A stretch of 64,000 nucleotides of DNA from contig OX336343.1 in NCBI GenBank assembly GCA_946902875.1, forward strand, positions 9,351,754-9,415,753, in the 5' to 3' direction. Shown here in pieces: positions 1 to 9,559 of the stretch (positions are counted from its first letter, which is position 1; each line of letters begins with the position of its first letter). Under the pieces are notes generated by a model. The model was given only the letters and a program-made list of their open reading frames with translations, was not told the DNA's origin and did no database searches. The translations under genes were made by a program, and so were the position numbers. Source of the DNA: Nematopogon swammerdamellus (lineage: Eukaryota; Arthropoda; Insecta; Lepidoptera; Adelidae).

Positions 1-125
1 CTTACATACATAGCGTCACGCCTGTTTCCCGGTGGGGTAGGCAGAGACAACGGATCTCCACGTGCCACGATCCAGATCTATGCTTAACTAGTAGAATTGA
101 ACTGCATGTAGGTAAATTCCAAGCA
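1..125. repeat. Lepidopteran interspersed repeat end (LINE-like 3' piece)
   Basis: Contains the block around CCGGTGGGGTAGGCAGAGAC and CCACGATCC, which I recognise as a very common dispersed repeat end in lepidopteran genomes. No coding part is visible. Confidence 0.45.
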
Positions 126-173
126 CATATATTTGAATGACATCCAAAGAAAAATGGGACTGGGCTAGGTCAT

Positions 174-414
174 TGCACTCCCTAGACCTAGAAAACACTG
201 TTGCCAAATGTCCTGCACTCCCTAGACCTAGACAACACTGTTGCCAAATGTCCTGCACTCCCTAGACCTAGACAACGCTGTTGCCAAATGTCCTGCACTC
301 CCTAGACCTAGACAACACTGGTGCCAAATGTCCTGCACTCCCTAGACCTAGACAACACTGTTGCCAAATGTTCTGCACTCCCTAGACCTAGACAACACTG
401 TTGCCAAATGTCCT
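174..414. repeat. Minisatellite, six copies of a 40-bp unit
   Basis: The unit starts TGCACTCCCTAGACCTAGA and ends TTGCCAAATGTCC. Six copies start at 174, 214, 254, 294, 334 and 374 with only a few substitutions between them. It sits in the intron following exon 7. Confidence 0.97.
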
Positions 415-676
415 CATATTCACTGTCCATCGAGTTTTTAATATAATTTGCAATTTTTGTATGAAAAAAAAAATACGGAATTTCGATTTGAGTGATAAGG
501 ATTTTTTTCTTCTAATAATGAGTACTTTCTATTCCCGAAGGTTCTCAAGCCTATCCTGAAACACCCTGTATAGATAGAGATGAATGTGTTTATCACTGGA
601 TACTCGCTGTAATCAGTCGTTCGTTCATTTGGTTGCCAAAATAATAGGAAGAAGAAGAGTAAGGAACGGTACTGAC

Positions 677-818
677 GGCGAGGGCAGGATGAGCCATCAT
701 CTCGGGCGCGGTCCAGGGCGCGAGGTGGGGCGAGCGCGCGTCGCCGTAGTGCCCGAGCAGCGCACGCGCCTCCTCCCCCCCTCCGCCGCTCACCAGCACC
801 CCTCCGCTCCACACCGAT
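677..818 (-). CDS. LMTK-like exon 7: degenerate catalytic loop, activation loop, APE
   Basis: The acceptor GACTGCAG ends at 819. Spliced to exon 6 the junction reads YVYGSVWSGGVLV. This aligns without gaps to the H-x-D-L-x3-N-x-L block of kinases, with Ser343 at the catalytic Asp and Gly348 at the metal-binding Asn. ALLGHYGDA follows, so the DFG/DYG motif is HYG with His365. Then comes PWTAPEMM, the well-kept APE end of the activation segment. The best donor is GTCAGT at 676-671 (phase 0); GTACCG ending the exon at 673 is an alternative. The rest of the C-lobe lies left of the window. Confidence 0.82.
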
Positions 819-1065
819 CTGCAGTCAATTGAGGTCAACGTCGCTGCATTCTCAGTTGCACGTGGTTTACAGTGCTCTAGCTTGGTTATGATTCCAGTTC
901 AGTGGGTCTACAGGGAACAACTCGACACGCTAACTCACCCAAAAATACGCCAATTTCAACCATAGCCGTGTCGAGTGCATTAACTATTGGTTGAAAACGA
1001 GCGAGCTGTTGGATGAGTGAGTGAGTGCGTGGTTCCCGGTACACACACTGGGCAGGAAAACCTTT

Positions 1066-1285
1066 TTTTTATGTAAGCTGACATGGTTGACTATTATACT
1101 ACATGTATACTGGTGATGTAAACAGATAACACTTGCTTCTGATGGAACCACCGTGTGGCGTGACAGTGCTTGCTTCCAGTTTATTCACGTAGTTTAAACT
1201 GAATTCACCGGAAGGCATGTTTCTTTCGTGGCTGCTTCGACCGACCTTCAATCAGTGCGGTGGTACCAATTCAGACACAGTTTTA
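1066..1285 (-). repeat. Diverged copy of the chimeric SINE family
   Basis: Keeps the poly-T start, CTGACATGGTTGACT, a GTGACAGTGCTT block and TTCGACCGACCTTCAATCAG in the order seen in better copies, with much divergence between. Intron 6. Confidence 0.6.
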
Positions 1286-1377
1286 TTCTACTGTTTCTCC
1301 CTGGTACTGGTTTCTACTAGGTATTGGGTGCAGTTATTAACAAGTTGTAGAAGTGATCAAGATGGCTGGGCTCGAGT

Positions 1378-1664
1378 ATATTTTTTTATGTAAACTGACA
1401 CGGTTGACTACATCACCTACAACATCCGTGATGTCAGCCCATAACACCGGGTGAACTTGGTGCCACGTCAGTGCTTCCCTTCGGTCGTGCCGGCTACACT
1501 GAACTGGACGGAAAACACAAACTATTTATACATAGCCGTTTCGACCGACCTTTCATTCAGTGCGGTGGTATCAACCCGGGCGGGATAAACCCTATCATCT
1601 ATTAATATAAGAAGAGTCATATCCCTTAGTCGCCTTTTACGACATACACGGGGAGAGATGCAGT
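1378..1664 (-). repeat. Chimeric-family SINE copy next to exon 6 donor
   Basis: Carries the poly-A side at its left end, then the shared body (GATGTCAGCCCATAACACC, CAGTGCGGTGGTA) and part of the 5' module (CATACACGGGGAGAGATGC). It lacks the 5S/tRNA-like head. It ends about 20 bp inside intron 6, just past the exon 6 donor. Confidence 0.85.
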
Positions 1665-1684
1665 ATAGAGTAATAGAAGAGTAC

Positions 1685-1815
1685 CCGTAGACATATCCCA
1701 GTGCGTGCAGGTACGCGAGTCCCGCCGCGATGTCGCACTTGAGCCGCAGCGGCAGCCCTCGCTCGTGCAGCGCGCACATCTGGGGACGGTTGCTGATCAG
1801 GTACTGCTGTAGATC
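1685..1815 (-). CDS. LMTK-like exon 6: kinase alpha-D/alpha-E region
   Basis: The acceptor CGCGCAG ends at 1816 and the donor GTACTC starts at 1684. It starts DLQQYL, the usual GDL-x2-YL helix D, and continues to CDIAAGLAYLHALGYVY, helix E running into the catalytic loop. It ends in phase 2 (GG), and exon 7 supplies the A of Gly342. The donor is weak in the positions after GT, but it is the only one keeping the APE motif of exon 7 in frame. A LINE fragment starts about 20 bp upstream of the acceptor and a SINE ends about 20 bp past the donor. Confidence 0.9.
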
Positions 1816-1834
1816 CTGCGCGAACAACACACAT

Positions 1835-2153
1835 ACTTACAGTCGGCTCAATCCAGCATCGAGCCGTGCCACTAGTGGGTGACCAACACCGTAGGGATGT
1901 CGGCTCCCTAAGTGTGTTCTATCGCTTATTCCATGGGGAGTGCTCGGAGGAGGTGTTTAATGCGATCCCGGCGTCCCCTTTCCACCGTCGCACCACGCGC
2001 ACTGGGCAGGGATTGCATCCCTACACGCTGGACTTACCGCGGATGCGTACCAATCGATTCTGCAGATCTTTCCTCTACAGAACCGGTAAACTCTGGAACA
2101 CTCTCCCTGCCCATATATTTCCCCCCAAGTACAGTCTCGGGTCCTTCAAGTAA
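1835..2153 (+). pseudogene. LINE reverse transcriptase C-terminal fragment (CR1/L2-like)
   Basis: The plus-strand translation reads FYRLFHGECSEEVFNAIPA, then FCRSFLYRTGKLWNTLPA and a closing SLGSFK. These are the C-terminal signatures of CR1/L2/Jockey-type reverse transcriptases from dead 5'-truncated LINEs. It lies antisense to the kinase gene in intron 5, about 20 bp upstream of the exon 6 acceptor. Only the last 100 or so codons remain. Confidence 0.8.
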
Positions 2154-2154
2154 G

Positions 2155-2240
2155 GTAAGTAGGGAAGGGACCTAAAGTTAAACGTGGAATCCGAACCACG
2201 GTCAGCCTTCAACGGTCGAGCGGTAACTCATCCATCTATG
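2155..2240 (-). repeat. Chimeric SINE fragment with 5S/tRNA-like head
   Basis: Contains the reverse complement of the head: GAATCCGAACCACGGTCAGCC, CAACGGTCGAGCGG and CTCATCCAT, abutting the LINE fragment. Confidence 0.7.
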
Positions 2241-2404
2241 TTTTAATAAAACAAATACCAAATATGGCTGACTAAATAATTGACTGTCGAAAATGGTGTG
2301 CGATTCGAAATTCAAGTTCTTGTTGAGACACCTTTTATAACTGTCAAGCAGCACAGCTTATGAGGCACGAAGACTCACGATGACCCACCGCATGACTCGG
2401 TGGA

Positions 2405-2530
2405 AGAGCCGTGGTCACTAGAGGTGGCGAGCCTGTCGCCCTATAGCACTCTATCTTGACCTTATCCCTTAGTCACCATATAAGACATGCACGGGGAGAG
2501 ATGGATTGGGACAGTACTCGACCCACACGG
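2405..2530 (-). repeat. SINE 5'-module fragment
   Basis: Reverse complement of the ACCGTGTGGGG...CATCTCTCCCCGTGCATG module, followed by a segment also seen at 24992-25145. Diverged. Confidence 0.6.
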
Positions 2531-2675
2531 TTATAAGATGTTTCGTTAGTCATGTCATTAACTTCGGGAGGGTTACATACACACTCAAATAAACACGTTA
2601 CGAAAAAAAATATATATGTTTATAGTATTACTTTTCGAGAAATTTAACAAAACATGTTTGCTACCTAAACATTAA

Positions 2676-3971
2676 CCCTCCGTCGGGCGCAACCGGCCTG
2701 AGAGGTCCGCAACACACTTTTTTGGATGCCCCTCCTCCCTCTGGCGGCCCAGCGGGGTACCCCTCCCAATAGTTTCCTGGCTCGAGGCGATGCTTAGGAT
2801 GCGCCACCTAAATCTGCCGTCAACCTTCAGCCGACTCGCTCGTGACCCCCCTGGCTCGTGAGGCCCACTGCGCCCGATTGCGTTATAACTTTGAAGGTGA
2901 GTTTTTTCAAGATATTTTTATTGAAATCGTTCATTTTCTTCAAAATAAGCCTGTTGTGTGTGGAAGTTCGGCGATATCTTAAGAAATAAGTGCTATTCTG
3001 ACCTTGGCCTCTCAGGCCGAGTGCGCCTGATAAAATTACATCGATAATTAATTTCACTTTTCCTGTATTTTGTTCCAGATTTCTTACGAAAGAAGAAGGA
3101 ACATCTGAGGAGGAGGAAGAAGAAGAGGACATAATGTAATGATTTTGTTCTTAGATAAACAGACAAAGTGGACCAAGGAGTCATCTCCAGCTGCTGTTCG
3201 CCGGGTACAACGGCACAACATCCTTCCAGGTGTAAAAGGAAATGCTAAAACTATATTGCAATGAAAATTGGGAATGTTTGTTCAATACAGAAATGTCGGA
3301 ACTGATTGTCAAGTAAACCAACCAATACATCAACTCAGTCAAAGGCAAATTTGCCAGCGTGAGGAATGCCAAGAAAACAGACGAGGCAACAATCAAGGCA
3401 TTCATTGGTTTGTTGTACCTGGCTGGAGCTTACAGATGGAACAGTCCCCTCCCAACCTCCCAAAAAACGCAAGTGTGGAATTTTCATGGATGAAACAGGA
3501 TTTAGAAGGATGACAAATTACGAATGTCAAAACTGTCATAAATCGATCTGCCTAAGCAACGTAAATCCACTGTGCCAGACCTGTTATTCGGCTGCTGATT
3601 TGGAAGTCTCAACGTCGGTTTCTGCCCACGACTGCGGCAAATCATGATGGTCCGACATCAGAAGACACTGTGTACAGACTTTTTTTTCCACATTTTAACT
3701 TTTACGATACTTGGTTCGTCCAATTTTGAAAACGCTTTTGTGACAAATTAGCAATTTAATTTGTTTTAGCTTAAGCTTCATTTCTTTCATTAAACTGGTT
3801 TTTACGGTTAAATTTAGTATATTTGCTATCCTTAGAACCTAGCAAAGGCTATCCTACCCTTTTTTTAAAATAAAAATTCAATTGGGGGGAGGCTGGGCTA
3901 AAATATATGGGTGGCCTCTCAGGCCGGGTGCGCCTGATTTTGTTTCGTTCAGTGGTGCGCCCGACGGAGGG
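2676..3971 (+). mobile_element. piggyBac-like transposon remnant
   Basis: Flanked by TTAA at 2672-2675 and 3972-3975, the piggyBac target duplication. The inverted ends start CCCTCCGTCGGGCGCA on both sides. Subterminal copies of GGCCTCTCAGGCC occur near 3004 and 3912. The internal coding remnants (next entry) match piggyBac transposases. At about 1.3 kb it is roughly half the length of an autonomous element. Confidence 0.9.
3150..3647 (+). pseudogene. piggyBac transposase fragments (internally deleted)
   Basis: Upstream codons read acidic (SEEEEEEED), then TKWTKESSPAAVRR and GVKGNAKT, as in piggyBac N-terminal regions. FASVRNAKKTDEATIKAF and GLLYLAGAY follow. The frame then jumps straight to the C-terminal Cys-rich finger (KRKCGIFMDE..., YECQNCHKSICLS, LCQTCY, 3450-3600). 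The DDD catalytic core between is missing, and frames shift. It is dead, but the ends could be mobilised in trans. Confidence 0.82.
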
Positions 3972-4273
3972 TTAACCTGTGTGTAACAGTAGGTAACTTG
4001 CATTGTACGGGGTCAATGACCGTACTATGTTCAAACGCAGAACAGCTGTTTGTTGTAAGTAAGTCACAAGGTCACTATGATTGGTTTTTACAGCTACTTA
4101 TTTGATTTTATCTTTTTGTTAGGAGAAAGAATGCTCCTATAAAAATATGTTTTTTTTTTTCTTACGTAAAGTGTTTATTTGAGTGTGTATGTAACCCTCC
4201 CGAAGTTAATGACATGACTAACGAAACACCTAATATATAGAAATCTAGCTGAATAAAAAAAAGTAGAGCTAAC

Positions 4274-4486
4274 CATAGAGCACAGGTCGAATATGAGGAG
4301 CCAGGGGTCCTCGTGGAGGTTCCTCGCGAGCAGCGCCAGCACGTTGTGGTGGCGCGCGTCGCGGAAGAGCGCCGCGTCGCGCAGGAACCGCGCGCGCTCC
4401 GCCCCCGACGCCTGCTGCTCCAGGATCTTCACTGCGACCGCGCGCCGCATCCGCCCGTCTCCGCCGTCCATCTCACCTTCCACTAT
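4274..4486 (-). CDS. LMTK-like exon 5: kinase N-lobe (beta-3 Lys, helix C, hinge)
   Basis: Acceptor TTTGTAG, donor GTTAGC, 71 codons, phase 0 at both ends. It continues the Gly-rich loop with IVEGEMDGG, then RAVAVKILEQQ with the ATP-positioning Lys at residue 247. The helix-C region RFLRDAALFRDARHHN has Asp264 where kinases usually have the salt-bridge Glu. It ends in the hinge strand PWLLIFDLCSM at residue 298. The N-lobe therefore keeps nearly all ATP-site features apart from the conservative Glu-to-Asp change. Confidence 0.93.
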
Positions 4487-4537
4487 CTACAAACATACAT
4501 TCATTTTTTTTATCGATACTGACACGGTTGGCTACAT

Positions 4538-4993
4538 AGGCGCCGACTACGTGGGTGCTTGGGGGCTCCAGCACCCACGAGGGGTGAGTAGTGGGTACGG
4601 AGCACCCACGACGATAGATATAAAAACTGATCAGTAATAGGATTTGAGCTACGATAAAAGTGCCTTATTTACTTACAAGCCTTTGAGCGGCCACATTTAC
4701 ACATTCGCACTAGTGGCGCGGCGAATAGCGAACGTTATATTATTCCATATCATGCAATAGAATATAGGAGCACTACATGCGTAGGTACATCGTGCGAATG
4801 TGTAAATGCAGAAAATGCAAAACATTGTGCGAATGTTTTGCGAAACCTTAATGCCGGGTGCAGGGAGAATTAGTGAAAAATTGGAGAAGCATATGTCCAG
4901 CAGTGGACGGTAACCCGTTGATGATGATGATGACTGTTCAATAAAAAAAATTTGCATGAGCACCCACGAGGATTTCTAAAAGTCGGCGCCCCT
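4538..4993. mobile_element. Inserted retroelement with 12-bp target duplication
   Basis: 456 bp between GGTTGGCTACAT copies at 4526-4537 and 4994-5005. The ends are complementary (GGCGCCGACT and AGTCGGCGCC). Inside is a stretch with TATGTCCAGCAGTGGAC followed by GATGATGATGATG, typical of lepidopteran RTE-type LINE/SINE 3' ends. GCACCCACGA recurs three times. Confidence 0.7.
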
Positions 4994-5038
4994 GGTTGGC
5001 TACATAACCTACAACAACCGTGATGTCAGCCCATAACA

Positions 5039-5325
5039 AGATTGATTTACTATCATATTTAGTTCTCTCTTACGTTTTGTTTATAGACGTCCGGAAATAC
5101 CAGCCATCCGGCTATAAAATCCAGACGTCTATCCCTGCACTCTTGCGAGTACAGTGATCATGTATGCCAGATCGAGGCCCCATAGCGGTACCGTTCTTCC
5201 GAAAAAATCCCATGGGAAACACAGCCTGAAGCCTTTCCCCAGCCGATCCGAGTCACCACCCGTCCACCCGAAGGAACCCCCGACCGAAGCCGAGAGCCGG
5301 GGGTGAAGCCATCACTGCCACTGGG
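5039..5325. mobile_element. 287-bp insertion with 14-bp target duplication
   Basis: Flanked by GTCAGCCCATAACA at 5025-5038 and 5326-5339. It contains an inverted pair around AGACGTC (near 5086 and 5126) and a GC-rich right half. No coding similarity recognised; a 5'-truncated retroelement is the likeliest source. Confidence 0.65.
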
Positions 5326-5586
5326 GTCAGCCCATAACACCGGGTGAACGTGTGCCACGTCAGGCCTTCCCTTCGGTCGTGCCGGCTACACTGAACTGGA
5401 CGGAAAACACAAACTATTTACATAGCCGTTTCGACCAACCTTTCATTCAATGCGTGGTACCAACCCGGATGGGCTAAACCCTACCACCTCGTAAAAAAAA
5501 GAAGGACATATCGTCAAGCAAGCCTCTCTCTCACCACTTACAAGTCTCCGTGCAAACAACGAACCCTACAGAACTAATCTATCTTT

Positions 5587-5775
5587 AAATAGGGTCGGTA
5601 GAGTACCGACCCTATTTCGTGCCGTGGGCAGGAGAACGGAGACTGGGAAGACCACCCGCCAGGTGAAACGATATCAAGTACGTCGGCGGAAAGCAGTGGT
5701 TCTGTACCACTGAATGTCGGGAGGATGGAGAGGCGTATGTCCAGCAGAGGACACTAACACGCTGACTGACTGACT
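5587..5775 (+). pseudogene. RTE-type LINE C-terminal remnant
   Basis: One plus frame reads LGRPPAR, a stop, NDIKYVGGKQWF and then GEAYVQQRT, the C-terminus of RTE-like reverse transcriptases. A 14-bp perfect hairpin (AAATAGGGTCGGTA, loop GAG) starts it at 5587-5617. Confidence 0.75.
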
Positions 5776-5929
5776 TAGTAATTATTCCTTAGGCCGGTGT
5801 CTAGTGGAACTAAGAAAGCTACTACGTTAAAAATCTTATTTTGGTTATGAACCTTAGATTGGGTTAGTCATAAAGTGTAAGGCCAAGTTAGTTGCCGCTG
5901 AATGAAATGTGTAGGGCTTCATTTCTTAC

Positions 5930-6003
5930 CCTTCCAAAAGAGCCGCGCCCGATCTCCCTTAGGTACTGGAGTTGATTTCTGGGAAAATCTTCTTGTTGCG
6001 GAG
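5930..6003 (-). CDS. LMTK-like exon 4: kinase start and Gly-rich loop
   Basis: Acceptor TTTCAG, donor GTAAGA. Together with the G from exon 3 it encodes residues 203-227, ending in the nucleotide-binding loop GRGSFG (residues 221-226). The segment FPRNQLQYLREIG just before the loop is the signature that points to LMTK rather than another receptor kinase. The exon is only 74 nt and separated from exon 3 by a 200-bp intron, so it is invisible to ORF length filters. It ends in phase 0. Confidence 0.92.
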
Positions 6004-6203
6004 CTGAAACAAGACACCACAGTTCAGAAATTCAAATTGATTGCAAAGTATTTGCTAAAAATCGGAAAATTGCAGTGACAGGTATTCTAAAATGAGGGTC
6101 CCCCTTCGTGCCTGAAATGTCTGCGCCATTTTATAAATTTCATGGAAAGTTGACTGGAGTCATAGGTAGGACTGATGGAGAGTGAGGTGCATTTTGAGCT
6201 CAC

Positions 6204-6597
6204 CGAACCACTCAGGGTACAGCTGATGGGGCTGGTGCGAGGGCGTGATGTCAACCGGCAGCGGCTCGAACTGAACGACCGACTCGCGGCTCGCGTTCAG
6301 TCTCACCGCCGCCGGCTCCTCGCGCGCGTGCAGAGCGTTCCTGTTCTCGTTCTCGCTGATGATGTAGACGGCGGCGTTGTTGTTCTCGATGTTCTGCATC
6401 TCCCGGAGCGATATAGGGCCGTTGTTGTTGTCCTCGAAGAGATTGTTGTTGTCGGGGGGCGGCGGGCCGCGCACGAGGTACACGGGCCCGCGCTCCGGCT
6501 CGGGCTCCGCGGGCGGGTCGCGCGCGCCGCCTCCGACCTCGGGCTGCGCGCGCGCCGCATCGGCCGAGCGCGTACTCGCACGCCGGGCACCGAACAA
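6204..6597 (-). CDS. LMTK-like exon 3: cytoplasmic juxtamembrane linker
   Basis: The acceptor GACAG ends at 6598 and the donor GTGAGC starts at 6203. It encodes residues 72-202 in phase 0 and leaves one base. The start LFGARRAS is basic, as expected just inside a membrane. The rest is Arg/Pro/Glu-rich with a tetra-proline and several Asn runs (DNNN, EDNNN, ENNN). It includes an acidic/hydrophobic patch with FEPLP and ends in PEWFG. The composition suggests a disordered linker; I see no folded domain. The GC-rich first third produces long antisense frames that are not genes. Whether other exons precede it in intron 2 is unknown. Confidence 0.87.
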
Positions 6598-7177
6598 CTG
6601 TCGACAACGAACATTATCGCGTTAGTGTGTTTTTTTCAGCTCCTGATGTAAAATTATTATAAAGTTCGAAAATATGCTTATAATTTAGTGTACGTTTCAG
6701 TGGGTAATAAAAACCAATGAAAATTTACGTATGCGCCACCCAATATACATTAAAAAAATAAAGCAATCCTCCCTAATGAAGGATCTCAACTCAATTTGAA
6801 TTGACAAAGCCTTAGATCAGTAACAAATATGTAAATAATTTGGACATGCTGTAATACCTCAATATCCACATTTTGGTCCGGCTGATTGGGCAACAGAAAA
6901 TAAAATTGTACTTTAAATATTTAAACATTATGATATTAATATATTTTCTCTTATTTTAGTTCTAAAGACTTATAGTTATTGAAACTTTAGTGATGATTTC
7001 ATATGTGCAGCAATAGTTCATTTAAATGCATAAAACCCGACGCTTCAAATATTGCAGTACAAGGTGTTCTGGGCATACTGCCAGTCCCTCCCTGTAAGAG
7101 TCATACACATCCCTATGATGCTGTCCCCAGTTACTGTTAAACATAGGACATGGAGAAAATAATTTGTATAGCCGAAC
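6598..7177. other. Intron 2 start, nothing recognised
   Basis: AT-rich single-copy-looking sequence between exon 3 and the first THAP-element copy. No gene, repeat or hairpin recognised. Confidence 0.5.
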
Positions 7178-7466
7178 CAGGCCTCACGCACTCTATGTAC
7201 TTGCGCGCGCTAACTACCTACCGCCCGTTGGACCGCCGGCGATCTAATTCAGTGGAAATTCGTCAGCCGCGCGAAGCATACCTACACGCTCGCCCACGCA
7301 ACTGCGCGCAGCTGCAAAGCAATAATCACTTTACACTCGATCGTTTAGGTACATTTTCGCACGCAGCGATTGGCGACGTGAAACAGTAGGCTATTAAAGC
7401 CGAAGGTATGGAACTTCTTCTATGGAGCGATTTATCTGTTACGAAGTAACTATTAAGTAATCTGTG
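7178..7466 (+). mobile_element. Short THAP-element derivative (MITE), 289 bp
   Basis: Same ends as the three larger copies (CAGGCCTCACGCACTCTATG ... TAGGTACATTTTCGCACGCA ... TAATCTGTG), with the THAP exon and middle deleted. It is flanked by the perfect 7-bp duplication GCCGAAC at 7171-7177 and 7467-7473. Confidence 0.9.
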
Positions 7467-8030
7467 GCCGAACACTAAAGATACTTTCTGTAAACATATA
7501 ATCTTATCCCCTTCTTCTGTGGCTGGCTACTTGACTAGACAATACATGAGCTACTACCACCACTTCATTCTCTAGCTCGCTAGAGGCCATAAAGGTCGCC
7601 CGGCGATGACTGTACTACGGCCGGCGCGCGGCAACACCACGCACGAGACAGGCCGGCGCGGCGAGGTCGACGTACGACAACGCACGCACAGTACAGTATG
7701 CACACTGCTATATCGATTCCGTTGCCTCACTCCTACACAGAGCCTAGATAACAAGCTGAGCGAACCTGTCACTTTGAACAATCTTGTTCGGTTCGATGTT
7801 GTTATAGTCATAGTGCCACACAACGGCGATATTATTTTGTTGAATAAACTATTTTTTAACCGACTTCAAAAAAAAGGAGGAGTTTCCCAATTCGACGGTT
7901 TTTTTATGTTTGTCCTCTCATAACTTTCGACTGGGTGAACCGATTTTGATGATTCTTTTTTTTAATAGTAACACAACACCGAAGACTTTATTAACACTAG
8001 GTCCAATAAGTAGAAAATGTTAGCAAGGCA
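7467..8030. repeat. GC-rich patch and common lepidopteran repeat
   Basis: 7570-7690 is GC-rich with short open frames on both strands and no recognised product. 7858-7960 (ACCGACTTCAAAAAAAAGG, then CCGATTTTGATGATTC) is a very common lepidopteran dispersed repeat. Confidence 0.5.
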
Positions 8031-8040
8031 AACAACGTTA

Positions 8041-8290
8041 AGTTTGATCGACCCGTAATGAGGAAATACGAAAAATACGACAAAAACCCAAAGTAGACAT
8101 TGCTAAGAAAATTTGCAAGTTCATGTGGCAGTGGGCTGGGCACATCTGCCGCAGACCCGATAACCGCAGGGGTGGACGAATGACCGAATGGAGGACATGT
8201 AGATACCTACAAGTAAACGGAGCGTGGGAGCGAAAATTATGGAAAAAAGGAAGTGCTGTCAAAAGAAAAATAACTAAAAATAAAAGAACA
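8041..8290 (+). pseudogene. RTE-type LINE reverse transcriptase fragment
   Basis: The plus frame reads MWQWAGHICRRPDNRRGGRM followed by TEWRT, the C-terminal block (RWAGHV-R-D-R---TEW) of RTE-like elements. Confidence 0.75.
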
Positions 8291-8459
8291 AGGAGAATAA
8301 TTGGACTCAGTGCCGCAATATCACTTTTCCCTGAATATTTCATTAATGTAGAAGCTATTGAATATGCCTGGCAATGCCAAATAATCTAAAATTGCAATTA
8401 ATTCAAAAGTTATATGGGGAAATATTATTTAATAAAATACCAATATTTCATTAACATCT

Positions 8460-8700
8460 TCTCAATATTTGGTTGGAGAACGCCACAGGGCCAATAATAG
8501 TTTGGAGGCGTGGCACGCCAGGAAGGAAAAATTCGAATTTCGTTTATATTCTGCACGTTTAAAAAAACAAATTCAAAATTTGATGCTGTCCGTGCTAAGC
8601 TTAATCAGTCGAACCTGAGAAGAAAAAATCAAGTAGAGAATGATGGGTTCATACAAGAAATACAACTACAACTACTATTAAATAGTTCAATAATCATTTG
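8460..8700 (+). pseudogene. Possible transposase-derived relic
   Basis: One frame reads NNSLEAWHARKEKFEF, reminiscent of the (N)xxEGWH motif near the C-terminus of MULE/FLYWCH-type transposases. Short and frameshifted; weak evidence. Confidence 0.25.
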
Positions 8701-9555
8701 AAATTTTTTAGAACTGTTAAAATAACTACTTAATGGCAATTAATTATCTAAAACATCTATCTATAGTTCTTTCGTTTTGTTTTTTATTTTGGCAATGAAT
8801 GATAATTAAATAAATGTTTTTATTTGTTTTGTAATATTTATATTGGTGTATTCAGACATGTTAGAAATCATTTCTTCAAAACAGACATTAAAAATTTTAA
8901 GTTTTTTTCACAGACTTAAAATAAAAAAATATATAAAAAATCAGCAGTTTTAAAAAAATATCAAAAGTTTGTTTAGCCTCTATATTATGTAGGTTTAATA
9001 ATTTGACAATATATTCTGGTATTAAGGGATCAAATTGGACGTACAATCCCCCTTTGATGCACTAGGGGAGCAGAGTGGAGAATGTAAAGAAAGTATCCTT
9101 CGATCCAATAGTGATCAAAGTGGCCGCGCCAAATTTTATGAAATACTAGTACAATATTTTTAAGCCCCAGCACAGTCCGTTTGAACGTACTCATATATGC
9201 CACCATGCCGTGCCGTGTATGTGTGAAAAGGGGCTTACGTTCTGAAATGTGTTCGTGTATTAAAAATCGAAGTAAACATGGAAGTAGAAACTAATAAAAA
9301 ATATAGAAACATAGCATGTTAAAAAATTAAGTCATCAATAAGTTGACGAGTCAACGGTCTATTGTCTATTTCCACCATCAATCAATGTTAAGTTCCCTCC
9401 GCGTGCCTCCTTAGCACGCGTTAGAGTTAAAGATAGGTTTCTCTGGTGACGTAGTAACTAATATCTCATTTCTGTGGTGGTGGGCTGGTGAAATAATACT
9501 TTTGGAAGCTACTCAATACTGTTTGTGGGTTTTCTACCCATATACTATTAGTTTC
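8701..9555. other. Intronic stretch, nothing recognised
   Basis: AT-rich with A/T homopolymers; no gene or repeat unit identified. Confidence 0.4.
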
Positions 9556-9559
9556 TGTG

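Larger units (their letters stand above)
2535..4231. mobile_element. MITE with about 70-bp terminal inverted repeats, split by a piggyBac insertion
   Basis: The left terminus 2535-2603 and right terminus 4161-4231 are inverted repeats that include TGTTTCGTTAGTCATGTC and a block ending CTCAAATAAACAC. Without the internal piggyBac element (2676-3971) the MITE would be about 0.4 kb. The termini resemble those of the palindromic element at 14923-15180. Its right end is about 43 bp from exon 5. The superfamily is not determined. Confidence 0.8.
4511..5510 (-). repeat. Chimeric SINE copy split by two insertions
   Basis: SINE body pieces lie at 4511-4537, 4994-5038 and 5326-5510 and join in the correct order to the family consensus. 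The first gap is flanked by a 12-bp duplication (GGTTGGCTACAT) and the second by a 14-bp duplication (GTCAGCCCATAACA). The whole array lies in intron 4. Confidence 0.88.

Noticed and set aside
174..414. CRISPR-like array
   Set aside because: Units are contiguous 40-mers without unique spacers, in a eukaryotic intron.
840..1684. Missing catalytic-loop exon between exons 6 and 7
   Set aside because: The interval is SINE copies and AT-rich intron; no frame on the minus strand gives H-x-D-x4-N, and exons 6 and 7 already align gap-free.
6175..6651. Plus-strand frame of 158 codons and other GC-rich frames over exon 3
   Set aside because: Antisense shadows of the kinase juxtamembrane exon; composition and lack of signature explain them.
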